This document shows positions 1 to 10,214 of a DNA stretch of 64,000 bases, one piece after another. The DNA lies in assembly GCA_009801085.1 (NCBI GenBank), contig VNWV01000007.1:682001-746000 (forward strand), written 5' to 3'. The notes under the pieces are model-generated. The model was not told where the DNA came from, ran no database searches, and worked only from the letters and a program-made list of their open reading frames with translations. The DNA comes from Lasiodiplodia sp. COLG20 (lineage: Eukaryota > Ascomycota > Dothideomycetes > Botryosphaeriales > Botryosphaeriaceae). The translations under genes and the position numbers were made by a program. The number at the start of each line of letters is the position of its first letter. Position 1 is the stretch's first letter.

Positions 1-1672
1 TGTTGTTGCCTCGCATGGCCAGTTGAGCATTGCTGAGAAGTACTTGGATCTTCTTCCCGAGCAGTACCCAGCTGCAGAGGTTGCAAGGAGCCGCGTCAAG
101 CAGGCAACCCGTAAGGTTGCTGCTGCTCAGACTACCCACCAGAGGACCGCCACTGCTGCATCGACAACCCAAAGAGGACAGCGTGTTGTTCCCGCTTACA
201 ACCCCATTGCCGCTGCCACTCCGGCTCCAGCGGCCAACGTGTACGCCCCGACAGGTGTTGCTACTCCACCGCAGCCTGTCTCTCAGTATGCTCCTCCCAG
301 TGCCACTACTAAGGCCTACACCCCTGCTGGTTACCAGCCGCCTCAGGCGAGCATCCCCAAGCCGAACCCGTACGCTGGTTATGGCGGTTACCAGCCTCCG
401 CAGCCGACCAGCATCGCGCCCCCTCCTCGTAACTTCTCTTCCTCCCCGGCTGTTCCTCCGGCGTCCCAAGCTGGCAATGTGGGCCAATGGAACGACCTTC
501 CTGAGGATTTCGCGAAGCCCAAGGCCCCGAACTCTCGTCGTGGAACACCTGGTGCCGCTGGTGCCATCACTTCGCCGTTCCCCGGCGCGAATGTCGTCTC
601 TCCTCCCCCTGGTGCTTCATCCTTCATGCAGCAGCAGAAGGCAACGCCGCCTCCTCCTCCGAAGGGTCCCCCGCAAGGACCTCCTCGTGTCACCTCTCCT
701 CTCGCTGGCCCGAACTCTCCCACTGCTGCCGGTTTCGACGCGTCGAGAAGATCATCGGCGGCCGCAAATGCCTACGCTCCTCCTCAGCCTACCCAGCAGT
801 TTGCTCCCCCTCAAGCAACCCTCCCTCGTGGTCCTTCGCCTTACAACCCTCCTCCAACAAGTGCGCCCCCTACCAACCGTTATGCTCCGGCCCCCAACAT
901 GCAGCCTACTCCTCCTCCCCAGATGGCTGCGCCGCCGAGGCAGGTTGCTCCCAACCCTTATGCAGCTCAGCCGTCGTTCGGTGCGCCGTCGCCGGCTCAG
1001 ACTCCCACTGCTCCTCCGCAAGGACCTCCGCAGTCGTATGCTAGGCCACCGCCTTCTGGCCCACCACAAGGACCCCCTCGTGCCGGTCCGCCTCCGGGTG
1101 GTCCTCCGAGGGCTGGACCTCCGCCGGGTGGCCCGACGCCTGACTCGAGACCAGGAACTGCGCAGTCCAACCACAGCCCTCCTGCTCCCCCACCGAAGGC
1201 TCAGTACCGTAAGTAAAGTCTGTTCTCTGTAGTAAAATCCGTTATTCTGATCCAAGACAACAGCCGCCGGTGACCGCACGCACATTCCGGAGACTGCGAA
1301 GCCCATCTTCGAGATCCTCAACGCGGACATGGCCCGCATCAAGGCGCGGGCGCCGCAGAACTTCATGCCGCAGGTCCTTGATACGGAGAAGCGGTTGAAC
1401 ATTCTGTTCGACCATCTCAACAACGAGGACTTGCTCAAGCCCGATACGGTGCAGGAGATGGTGCAGCTGTCGCAGCACATCCAGAACCGCAGCTACGACG
1501 ACGCACAGGCGCTGTTCACCGGCCTGATGAAGAACAAGAATGACGAGGGTAGCAACTGGATGGTGAGTAACCCCTTTTCCGCGAGAAGTCTGGGATGCGG
1601 CTTTACTGATTTTATCATGAATAGGTTGGTGTCAAGCGCTTGATTCAAATGAGCAGGGCTACGCCTGTTTAA
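1..1672 (+). CDS. SEC31: SEC31, COPII outer-coat protein, C-terminal part (5' truncated)
   Basis: Structural subunit of the COPII cage that, with Sec13, shapes ER-to-Golgi vesicles. Only the C-terminal portion is here; the WD40 domain lies left of the window. Reading is open from base 2. Exons are <1..1208, 1264..1562 and 1625..1672, with introns starting GTAAGT and GTGAGT and ending CAG and TAG. The first exon begins with the end of the alpha-solenoid, then about 350 residues of Pro/Gln/Ala-rich disordered sequence with PPQGPP and GPPPGGPP repeats, the kind of region that in yeast contacts Sec23. The last two exons encode the compact C-terminal domain, including the highly conserved stretch around KRLNILFDHLNNEDLLKPDT, and end in RLIQMSRATPV. 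Identification is firm; only the upstream extent is unknown. Confidence 0.93.
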
Positions 1673-2718
1673 AGGAGTACAAGGAACGGAACGGAACGAC
1701 TGTTAGTGATGCGCATATGCATGAATGGGTGTACGCAAAGGTGAATGGATGGGGATCATGAATTGATGATTCATCTGACATGTTTGCCGTGAGGGGGTGC
1801 AAGTGTAGTGTTGACAAAAGAGGAGAGAGTGTGTGGTTTGGTGATGCAGAGCAGGGTCTTTATTTTCTCTATAACAAAAGAACATCTCACTGCTGAAGCA
1901 GACAGATAATGCGGATGATTGTCTTTCATTTCTTTCGATTCCTGGGTCGCTTCCTCTTCGTGTGTAGAATTAAATTTCTCTATCTTGTTCATCCTTCCGA
2001 CAAAAGCAAACGTCTGTCGTGGCATTGTCAGCAATGATCAAAATGTGTCCCGTCCTCGACAGGCAGCTAGAATTTCAAGTAGGCGGTGCATTTGCCAGAC
2101 GCGTGGTTGCGGACGCGTCAACGATAAGGCTTACGTCAGGGTGGTCCTCGTGCTTTTTCGATACACCCGCGGTCAGCTTCGCCACTTCAGGCAGCCGGAA
2201 CAGTCAATATTACACAGCCTCAAAATCAAAACCAAAAAGTATTCCAAATGAGGCTCGTATCTCTCTTCTCTTCGTGATGGTATCTCTAATGGGGGATGCC
2301 GCATTCGCCCGGCACTGCCAGGTGTCCCTTTTTTTGTTTTCTGTTGCCGCCTGACCGGGCAGAATGACTTTCCCAAAACCCTGCCCCCCCTACTTTACCT
2401 CGTGATTGAATTTCCCGACTTTTTTTTGCCACTCCCATGCATCCGCAGCCGGGTTTTCTCTAGCCTTTTGTGGTTCCACTGTCGGGTTGTGTGTATTACG
2501 CCAGTTCCGGCCTCGTCTGCTGCCACGCAGTGGTTCTTCCATTCTCTCGTAATGTTGTGCGACGGCTGCCCTTTTGTCCTCATCTCGGCCGTAGCTGGGA
2601 GATTGTTCTCGGTCGAGTTGCAAGACCAATTAATCGTCACTCCTTTCCTTTCGTTTTTGGGTCCCTTTCATAGTCTGTGAGATGGTGTCAATCTCATCGA
2701 CGGCCTACTTTTTACTTC
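1673..2718. other. Intergenic, convergent SEC31/RPB3
   Basis: Region between two converging genes; it should hold both 3' UTRs and polyadenylation sites. Short open frames occur on both strands but none has a recognisable domain, splice pattern or coding-like composition. I see no other feature. Confidence 0.6.
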
Positions 2719-3889
2719 TCAGTAACCACCGCCATATGGCTGGGCACCAAAAGGCGTCGCAGCACCGCCCCACACGCTCGTGCTGCCACCAGCACCGGCG
2801 TATGGCGTAGTGTAGCCCTGGTCCATGCCGCCGTAGGCGGTGCCGGCGCCACCGTTCATGTCAGGACTGCGAGGGCCGCCATAGGTGACGCCGTCCATAC
2901 CGCCCATTCCGCGGTCGCCACCGCCGCCGGTGAGCTCGCCGATGACCTCGGCCAGCTTCTGTTGGAGCACCTTGACGCCCTGCAGCATGATCGTATCGGG
3001 CTCAAGGCCGCCGACGGTCTCAAGGTTGAAGTAGAACTGGTTGGGCTGGGCGTCATAGTTGAAGGGTTCGCCCTCCTGGGGCGGGTCGCCTTCGAAGTTG
3101 GCGTTGTCGGAGATGGGCCTACGAAGTGATGTTCGTCAGCTTTTACCACGAACCAATACGCCACTGGCATGCCAAGCAGCTGGGTTCCGTCGACTCACCA
3201 TTCCTTGGCTGGGTCATCCTCGAACCAGTAATCCAAGTGACGGAGCTTGTTGTGCGGATCGTACTCGAAGCCGACGGCGGCGGTGGGCGCCCACTTGGCG
3301 TGCTCCTTAGCAATTCCCTTCTTCGCGATGCAGCGCATCTTAAGCTCCTGACCCTTGCGCAGCTTGGCGATGATGGCGCCGTGGCCTTGAGGATCCTTAA
3401 TGACGGGCGTGCCGACCCACTCGTTGGCGCGCGCAGCCGAAACCTGCAAGTCGCGGGCGTAGACGGTCATGACCTCGTCGCCAGTGCAGCGAGCGTTGAG
3501 CGTCAGCAGTACGCTGCAGTTCTCGCAGTACTGCTCGCAGTCGCAGTCGCGCGTGTAGGCTACGTCTTCGCAGCCGCGGCTGTTGAGCGGGATCAGGCCC
3601 AGGCGGTGGCAGATGAACTCGTCGGCCAGCACCGACGTGTTCTTCTCCACCTCGACCAGATCAATGGCCATAGTCGGGATCTCTGCCAGCATCACGCGGC
3701 GCACCGAGTTGGCGAAGGCGAGGTCGACGTTCTTGAGCACGAAGTCGATGGCGACATCGTCGGCCTGTTGTGAGGTACTTTGTCAGTGGCGAGGCGCGAG
3801 ACAGGCAGTGCGCGCAAGTCGAGCCTCACCTCGCGAATCTTGACCTGGATGCCATCGACGGCATCCATGCCCAGCATGTCGTAGTCCAT
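2719..3889 (-). CDS. RPB3: RNA polymerase II subunit RPB3
   Basis: Alpha-like subunit that dimerises with Rpb11 and nucleates Pol II assembly. Exons on the minus strand are 3889..3830, 3764..3199 and 3118..2719, giving 341 residues (introns 65 and 80 nt). The alpha-motif segment with [20 protein letters not shown] is present, and the zinc site is intact: Cys94, Cys96, Cys100 and Cys103 in [11 protein letters not shown]. Residues up to about 270 follow the family. The last 60-70 residues form a Gly/Tyr/Met-rich low-complexity tail with repeated YGG-like units ending in GGGY; tails in this family vary in length, and this one resembles an intrinsically disordered prion-like segment. The start codon precedes [20 protein letters not shown], a well-conserved N-terminus, so the start is secure. 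Confidence 0.96.
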
Positions 3890-5149
3890 GGTTGCGGCGA
3901 GAGGCGTCTCAGCGGACGCGTGAAGGAGGTGGCTGCGTGCGGTTGTTGGGAAGCTCGGCGCAGGCGGTGTTGCGGATTAAGCGAAGGCGCAGCTGCAAGA
4001 AGTTGGTGCAGCGGGCGGAGTTGAGGGAGGCGCAGTACGTCGCGGAGGTTGAGGGTTGGGTTGTCGCGTCTCCCCGCGGCGTTGGAGAATGGCCGTGGAG
4101 TGTCACTAGGCAGGTGCAAGAGCCGTTCACAAGCTTCCAATTGGCGCACGGGCCCGCAGCCGCCAGGCACACCTGCATGCAGAGCCGCAAGGCCCGTCAA
4201 CGCATCCCTCACCGTTAAGCCTCTCTGGCCCTTTTGCTTATCATTTGCGCCTTTGAGGATAGTAATGTACATCTGCCGGAATAGGTGGGGCTGTTCGGTT
4301 TGATGATTGACTCTGGCATTGAGCCAGCAGTCACAGATTGCCTTTCATCAATACCTACTCACTACGGTAATTCTTTCAAAGCCTTTCAGACATTCCACAA
4401 AAGTACTGTAGCCTTCGGCATGTTTCAAATATTTAGTCGTATTCACCATCTGGCATTCGCTCACTCTTTACCCAAAACCGCCCACCAACGCGACCAGGTA
4501 GGTGAGCCATACGCTGTACCTGAGACGATTTTGGCGACTCGAGCCACCTCAACGAAAGTTGAACTCTTCTCAACAAGACCAATTGGCCATCTTAACATGG
4601 CGAAGTAATTACAAGGCCCGGAGTGGCCGAAATGCTGTCCTAGGTCCAGCCACAGTGGCCCGGATCTGTAAAACGTGGCTTAGCAGACTTGGCAGTGGCT
4701 GATGTGCCGATGATCTCCCGCTATCTAATCAAGAGCGCACGAGCCAGTGACGTCGAGCCCCGGGTAATCGACAACGGCACCGAGTGCAACTCCCGACCGA
4801 TATGCTTCTGGGAAAATGGTCAAGTACACCAAGCGGTTTCAGCGCAGTGACTTAATTGGTTATGCAAAGCTATGAGAGCTGAGTAATCATGAGCTCTTCC
4901 ATTCCGCGGTGACAGGCTTCACGTAACGAAAATTCTAGAAGGCAAGGACGCAGACTGCCCAGCACTTCGAAGGTATTGCTCCATCGGGCTCTTTTGCCCG
5001 GTCCGACGGGCCACCTGCTTTGTAATGGCCTTGGGAACCCCCACAGCTGCCAGGAATGATGTTAGTGGGGAGTCCCTCACAAGTCTTTCCCCTCGACCAA
5101 GCAGACGTTGCTGCGGACCATCTCCCATTCACTACCGCAATACGCAATC
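3890..5149. promoter_or_regulatory. Divergent intergenic region, RPB3 / quinone reductase
   Basis: 1.26 kb between two divergently transcribed genes, so it must contain both promoters. A TGACGTC (CRE/ATF-like) core lies near 4748, but such a short match is weak evidence. No coding frame on either strand looks real. Confidence 0.5.
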
Positions 5150-6351
5150 ATGAGTGAGAACCAGGTGAAACAGTGGTTGACCCTGCAGAATGGCTTGGAC
5201 AAAGTGTACCAGGGCACAGCGCCCATGCCCTCGCCTGGAGAGAACGAGGCGCTGGTCGAGATCCGGGCTGTGTCGTTGAACTACCGCGACACAGAAGGTC
5301 CAACTTTCCCCTTTTGGCAAGTCCTGCGAATTTGCATTGAATGAGTGCTGATCCCTGTTTCGCACCGCAGTCGCCATGGGGCTGTACAACCACCACAAGT
5401 CCGTCGGCCACGGTCAGCCGGAGCCTCTCGTCCTGTGCGCCGACATGTGCGGTGTCGTGACGGCCGTCGGCGAGGGTGCCGCCACCGTGCCATGGAAGGT
5501 CGGTGACCGCGTAGCTTCCATCTTCAACCAAACGCACCAGAAGGGCCAGGTCAAAGCGAAGGACATGGCCTCCGGCCTCGGCCTGCCGCTGGACGGCGTC
5601 CTGCAGACGCATCGTGTATTCCCGAGCTACGGCCTGGTCAAGGTGCCCGAGTACATGACGGACCAGGAGGCGTCGTGCTTGCCGATTGCTGCCGTCACTG
5701 CGTGGATGGCCATCAACGGCATGAGGCCACTCGGCCAGCCGGGTGGCGAAGGCGAGGTCGTATTGCTCCAAGGCACGGGCGGCGTGTCCATCTGCGGCTT
5801 GCAGATTGCAAAGGCCAGTGGCGCGAAAGGTCAGTTGAAAGCGACCAGTCTTTGGAGCAAACGCTAATTCTGTCCAAGTGATCGTGACGTCGTCGTCGGA
5901 TGACAAGCTCAGGAAGGCGCAGAGGCTTGGCGCGGACTACCTTATCAACTACCGCAGCACGCCGGAGTGGCAGGACGAGGTCATGAAGGTCACGGACGAC
6001 GAAGGCGCGGACATAATTTTCGAGACGGGCGGTGCACGCACGCTACGCAAGTCTTTCGACTCGGTAGCGTTCGGCGGCCTGATCAACTCCATCGGGTACC
6101 TGTCGGGCAAGGAGGATGAGGCGGGCGACAGGACCAACGTGAACGTGCTAGCACTTCGCCGCAACGTGACGCTCAAGGGCATCCTCAACGGACCGCGCGA
6201 GCGATTCGAGGAGATGTGCGACTTCTACCGGAAGCACGAGATCCACCCGGTGATTGACAGGGAGTTCCCGTTTGACGCGGCAGGCGAAGCGCTACAGTAT
6301 CTCTTCTCAGGCGGGCACTTTGGAAAAGTGGTGGTCAAGGTCAAGGCTTAG
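5150..6351 (+). CDS. Quinone reductase-like MDR oxidoreductase (zinc-free alcohol dehydrogenase family)
   Basis: NAD(P)H-dependent oxidoreductase of the medium-chain dehydrogenase/reductase superfamily. Exons 5150..5297, 5371..5829 and 5879..6351 give 359 residues; both introns are small (73 and 49 nt) and phases add up. The N-terminal GroES-like fold includes VSLNYRD and CADMCGVVTAVGEG; the Rossmann fold has GTGGVSICGLQIAKASGAKVIVTSSSD split as two exons, followed by KAQRLGADYLINY and DIIFETGG. The cysteine/histidine set that binds catalytic zinc in classical alcohol dehydrogenases is not visible, which points to the quinone-oxidoreductase/zeta-crystallin side of the family. Substrate cannot be told from sequence. 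ATG at 5150 is the first in frame and opens a standard-length family member. Confidence 0.9.
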
Positions 6352-6999
6352 CCCAGCAAATAATGCCGCACGGATTGGGACGGCTGGCAGACTATTGGGC
6401 GTTTGTACATAGCCGCTGCTACCAGCACAGCTTATCGTCAGATCGCGCGCAATCGCATCCGTGCCTGGCGCCCCTTTCGCGGGCCAACTGCGGGGACAGC
6501 TGCTTGCGCGTTTGCTGGAGAGGAATGGATGTTAGCGGCAAGGCGCTGCTGGGGGGCGCAGTGGCAGCACGGCTCTCTCATCAGACGCAGCGAGGCACAC
6601 CACGGCACGCCGCGGCACGCGCTCACCCGTTAGAGCGGAGCCAAGAGCGGAGGGCGCGGAGAAAATTTGATTGTATGCCGCGCCTGCGTCGTAGCGGAGT
6701 GTTGGACGAGTGATGCGGCCAAGGGTATGGGGGGGCTGTGTTTGTCGGCCGCGCGGGCCTCGAATCTGCGGAGAGACGGCTAAGCGCCAGGCCAAGCCCC
6801 GATCCACACCATCGCCCGCCAGAGAGCTCAGCCACCAGACTCCGTCGCATCAATGATACACTGAGCCCCGGCTCCAGTTCGCTTTTAAACCCGCATCGCA
6901 CCCAGCCTCGTCTTCTCTGCAGACCAACACACCTCCAAACTAAACAACATTCTCCTCCACACCATCCACACCGGAGAACACCCTACCAACAACACTATC
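6352..6999 (+). promoter_or_regulatory. Upstream region of the calcipressin gene
   Basis: 648 nt between the quinone reductase stop and the calcipressin ATG, GC-rich, ending in a C/A-rich leader. It contains GGGGCGCA at 6553..6560, matching the yeast Crz1 site GNGGC(G/T)CA. No gene is supported here. Confidence 0.5.
6553..6560 (+). promoter_or_regulatory. Possible calcineurin-dependent response element (Crz1-type)
   Basis: The octamer GGGGCGCA fits the GNGGC(G/T)CA consensus and lies about 440 nt upstream of a calcipressin ATG. In yeast the calcipressin gene RCN1 is induced through calcineurin-Crz1, so a feedback site would make sense. An 8-bp degenerate match in GC-rich DNA can easily be chance. 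Confidence 0.3.
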
Positions 7000-7881
7000 A
7001 TGTCCGCACAATTGTCGCCTCCGCGCTCCCGCGCTTCCTCGACCGGCAGCTCTTTCTCTTCCTCGCGCGGTCGCCGCTCGCCCAACCTCTCTATCGACCT
7101 CTCCGACCTGCCGCCGCTTATTACTCCCTCGCCGCCCTCCAACACGCTCCTCATCACCGTGAGTCCTCCTTCTCACCGCCACTCGCCCGCCCAGCGCCCA
7201 CTAACACTGAAGTCGCAGAACCTGCAAGATGCCTCCATCTTCCACCCGGCGAACCTGGATACTCTCCGCAACCTGATCAACTCGTATGCGCCCGTACACA
7301 CCTGGGCGCCGCTGCGCTCCTTCCGCCGCATCGTCGTCTCCTTCTTCGACGTGCCCGCCGCCACGACGATCAAGCAGAAGCTGGACGGCGAGACAGTCAT
7401 GGGCGATCGTGTGCGCGTCTACTTTGGCACCCACACGCCGCTGAACCCCACCGACCAGCACCTGCCGCTGCCCAAGAGCGACAAGTTGTTCTTCATCTCG
7501 CCGCCGCCCTCGCCGCCGCACGGATGGGAGGTGCGCAACGAGGACCCGCCGAACAAGGAGGTGCACGCCGAGGATCTGGCCGCCGCCCTGGCCAAGCTGC
7601 ACGCCCGCCCCGAGGCCCTGCCCCAGAGCCCCGTCGACTCGGAAATGGACGCAGCCAAGAGCCCCATCAGCCCCATTGCCGACTCGCAGCGGCGGCAGCG
7701 CAGCGGCAGCGGCGTCATTGTCTACCACCCCGAAGACCACGGCGACAGCCCCGATCTCCCTGCCATCGCCGTCGAGGACACCACCGTCAGCCCTGGCGAG
7801 ATGACGCCCATGGAGGATGTCCAGCGCCCCATCCTCGCCCACACCTCCCGCCCGCCTGTCGAGCTGATGCACCACGCATAA
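7000..7881 (+). CDS. Calcipressin (regulator of calcineurin)
   Basis: Calcipressins bind calcineurin and modulate its phosphatase activity. Exons 7000..7158 and 7219..7881 give 273 residues. The 60-nt intron (GTGAGT...TCGCAG) is a multiple of three and has no stop, so unspliced RNA would read through with 20 extra residues. An N-terminal Ser-rich tail is followed by an RRM-like fold (LLITNLQDASIF across the splice, then RRIVVSFFDVPAATTIKQ). The family hallmark LxxPP/SPP segment is clear as FFISPPPSPPHGWE. The region after it is acidic/proline-rich, with several SP sites that could be phosphorylated. A C-terminal TxxP-like docking segment is less evident. ATG at 7000 is preceded by an A/C-rich leader typical of a fungal start. 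Confidence 0.93.
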   Translation: MSAQLSPPRSRASSTGSSFSSSRGRRSPNLSIDLSDLPPLITPSPPSNTLLITVSPPSHRHSPAQRPLTLKSQNLQDASIFHPANLDTLRNLINSYAPVHTWAPLRSFRRIVVSFFDVPAATTIKQKLDGETVMGDRVRVYFGTHTPLNPTDQHLPLPKSDKLFFISPPPSPPHGWEVRNEDPPNKEVHAEDLAAALAKLHARPEALPQSPVDSEMDAAKSPISPIADSQRRQRSGSGVIVYHPEDHGDSPDLPAIAVEDTTVSPGEMTPMEDVQRPILAHTSRPPVELMHHA

Positions 7882-8686
7882 GTTCACTCTGATCAAAAAC
7901 ACGCGATACGTTTCCTTCTCTGTGCATTATGTCTTATAGAATGATTGGTGTTCATGGATACCTACCTTGGGACGTACGGGATACTCTGCAAGCATGGCGT
8001 CTTTCGATTTTTGGGCTCTTCACATGGTTTTGTTCTTGCATCATCGGAGAATGCAATGGGGCGTAGCATGCATCAAGTTTCATGGCAAAGCCGGGACATT
8101 CGCTTTTTAATCGTCCCTAAACGGCATTGTACTTTTTATACAGTTACTCCGTGTCTCACCGAGAGTGAGACAATTCAAATGATATACCTTGAAAAGTTAA
8201 CTCTTGACGGAACTCGTTTCATGTGATCTTTGATGTGACTAAAGCGAAACTAGAGGGAATGTCAGGGCAACAGTCTAAGGCTGATGTTTCCTGTATTTCA
8301 ACAGCAGGTGAGACGACTACAGAAACTGCAGTTGAAGCGCTAATAAGAAATAACTGTTAGCAAGCAAATTGCCTAGTAATAATTCTCACAATTTATTTCC
8401 TACTGTAATACACAAACACTGTCGGTTTTCATTGACAATGAATACAAAGCCAAGACTAAAGAAAGGCCGGCAGTATCGGAAAGCATCAAGGGGTTCAACT
8501 GACGAGTAGTTAGCAGGGGAGAGCAGTTGGCATAAGATACGAAGTTACGTCTTTGGACTTCTGTTTGCAACTAGCTCTCCACTCTTAAATACCACTAATG
8601 TACTAAGATGCTAAAAATTCATTAAAAAACGATAGGCACTGTTGTATACCTTAACACCATTTCCCCTATCTCCCACTGCATCCCTA
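7882..8686. other. Intergenic, AT-rich
   Basis: 805 nt downstream of calcipressin and downstream of the epimerase relic. 8330-8640 is clearly more AT-rich than the flanking genes. No gene or RNA is recognisable. Confidence 0.5.
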
Positions 8687-9463
8687 TTAATGGATCGCCG
8701 CCCGCTTCTTCGCAAACAATACATCAACAGTCTCCCCGACTGCCGCTTTAACCCCTTCCCCTCTCGGCACCCACCCGAGAAGCTCCTTCGCCCTGTCACT
8801 CCCTGCACCGCATTTCCGTCTCGAACAATGTCGCTTGCGCCTCGTCGATTATTGTCGGCTCACCACCGCCTGCAATTGCCCTGACGGCCTGCTCAAAACC
8901 GACCTCCCTGATCCCACTGCTCCTCCCCCGTCGCCATCAGGGTACCTCCGAACTTCTCGCGCCAACACTTCCATCCACTCCCCCCAACTCATGTCTTCAT
9001 CCGCGGGTGATGGCGTTGATGGTGGGCGCGTACGGGACGTCAGGAGCGGTGTCGGGCTGGAGTGGATGGTTAGTTGATAGGAGTGTCGATCAGATGGGAG
9101 GAATGTATGAGAAGGGGGGGGGGGCGAAGAAGCGGAGTGGCTGAACAGAGGAGCCTTATACGACCAAAGTGATGATTTAAGTAAGGTTGTAGGGTGTGCA
9201 TCACAAGGCGAGAAAAAAGAACAAATAAGCTGCAACGTACTGATCACCATACTTGCAATTTTAAACGTTTGTTCGATAATGTCCAGAATGTCAAGGTCGC
9301 TGACGATGGTCTTTACGTTATGGTAGCGACTACTCAGTCGAGCACCTTTATCTTCGCTCTGGCCTAGTGCTGTGACTTCGATATTGGGAAACTCTGAAAT
9401 AATCACATCAAGGACCTCGCCGCCAATGTGCCCCCTAGCTCCGAAACTACGAGACCGGTTCCA
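8687..9463 (-). pseudogene. Decayed NAD-dependent epimerase/NmrA-like gene
   Basis: Fragments of one NAD(P)-binding protein occur in order on the minus strand but in different frames. The 5' part (about 9463 to 9240) reads GARGHIGG, then a segment with EFPNIEVTAL, SEDKGARLSSRY and NVKTIVSDLD, matching the Rossmann start (normally TGATGHIGG) of fungal epimerase-like proteins. The 3' part carries MSWGEWMEVLAREVRR near 8960-9000 and then, in another frame, RAKELLGWVPRGEGVKAAVG followed by a stop at 8687..8689, which matches the usual C-terminus of this family. The central 150-200 residues are missing, the glycine motif is altered (FGARGHIGG), a stop lies directly upstream at 9464..9466, and at least one frameshift separates the C-terminal pieces. 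I infer a deletion-bearing pseudogene; alternative splicing does not restore the missing core. Confidence 0.65.
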
Positions 9464-9466
9464 TTA

Positions 9467-10214
9467 GTATCTGCAACAGAAGGCAGTTGCAGCATCTATC
9501 CCGACATGAAAGTACGATCTAAACGCGAACAAATGAATTCGGACAGAGGCTAGTCTGGGAGGAACGGAAAGTGAAAGTAACCCTAGAAGTGGTGGGGCTC
9601 CTTACAAAAATATGTTGGTCATTTTGAGCATCGTCTGGTAGTTTTAAGCTAAGAATGGAGGGAGTTCAATATATATATTTGTGGTAGAGCTTATAGCAAT
9701 ACTCACCATGGAGGAATTTTTATCTCTGCATCTTAACCTGAGATATTGAAGTCAACAACTGATCTCGCACCCCCGGGGCATTGAGTAAAGTCGAAGTGCC
9801 ATAATTGGAACACGGAGACTTCTCTACTATCGCCGAGCAGGCATCAATGCTCTTCGTTAGCTACGGTCACGGGCTTACACAAGTTATCCAGCCCTACATG
9901 GTAGGGGCAGGCTCACGGCCAAGCTCCCTTTTTGCTCGCAATAGCCTAATGGCGTATCCAGAACATCAAAACACCAGAATGTAATGGGTTCCGCTGGCGG
10001 CGCCCCGACGGGGTCGCAACTGCTACGTCACAAGTAGTAAGCGATATGCCAAAATTATCATGCATCCCGGACGCAGGTCGAATCAATGGGCAAAGGAAGA
10101 TATCAAAACAAGAAGCAGTCAATCCATTCAATCATGAAACCCGTCTTTATTCCGGGCGAATGTCGTACACTAAATCGAACAAAAAAGGAAAGAAACAATG
10201 ATATAATAAGCTCC
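9467..10214. other. Intergenic
   Basis: About 750 nt between the 5' side of the epimerase relic and the stop of the MFS gene. Moderately AT-rich, includes a TA-dinucleotide run near 9670. Nothing coding or RNA-like recognised. Confidence 0.5.

Noticed and set aside
9113..9122. Run of about ten G
   Set aside because: A simple homopolymer inside the epimerase relic; no further G-tracts nearby to form a quadruplex.
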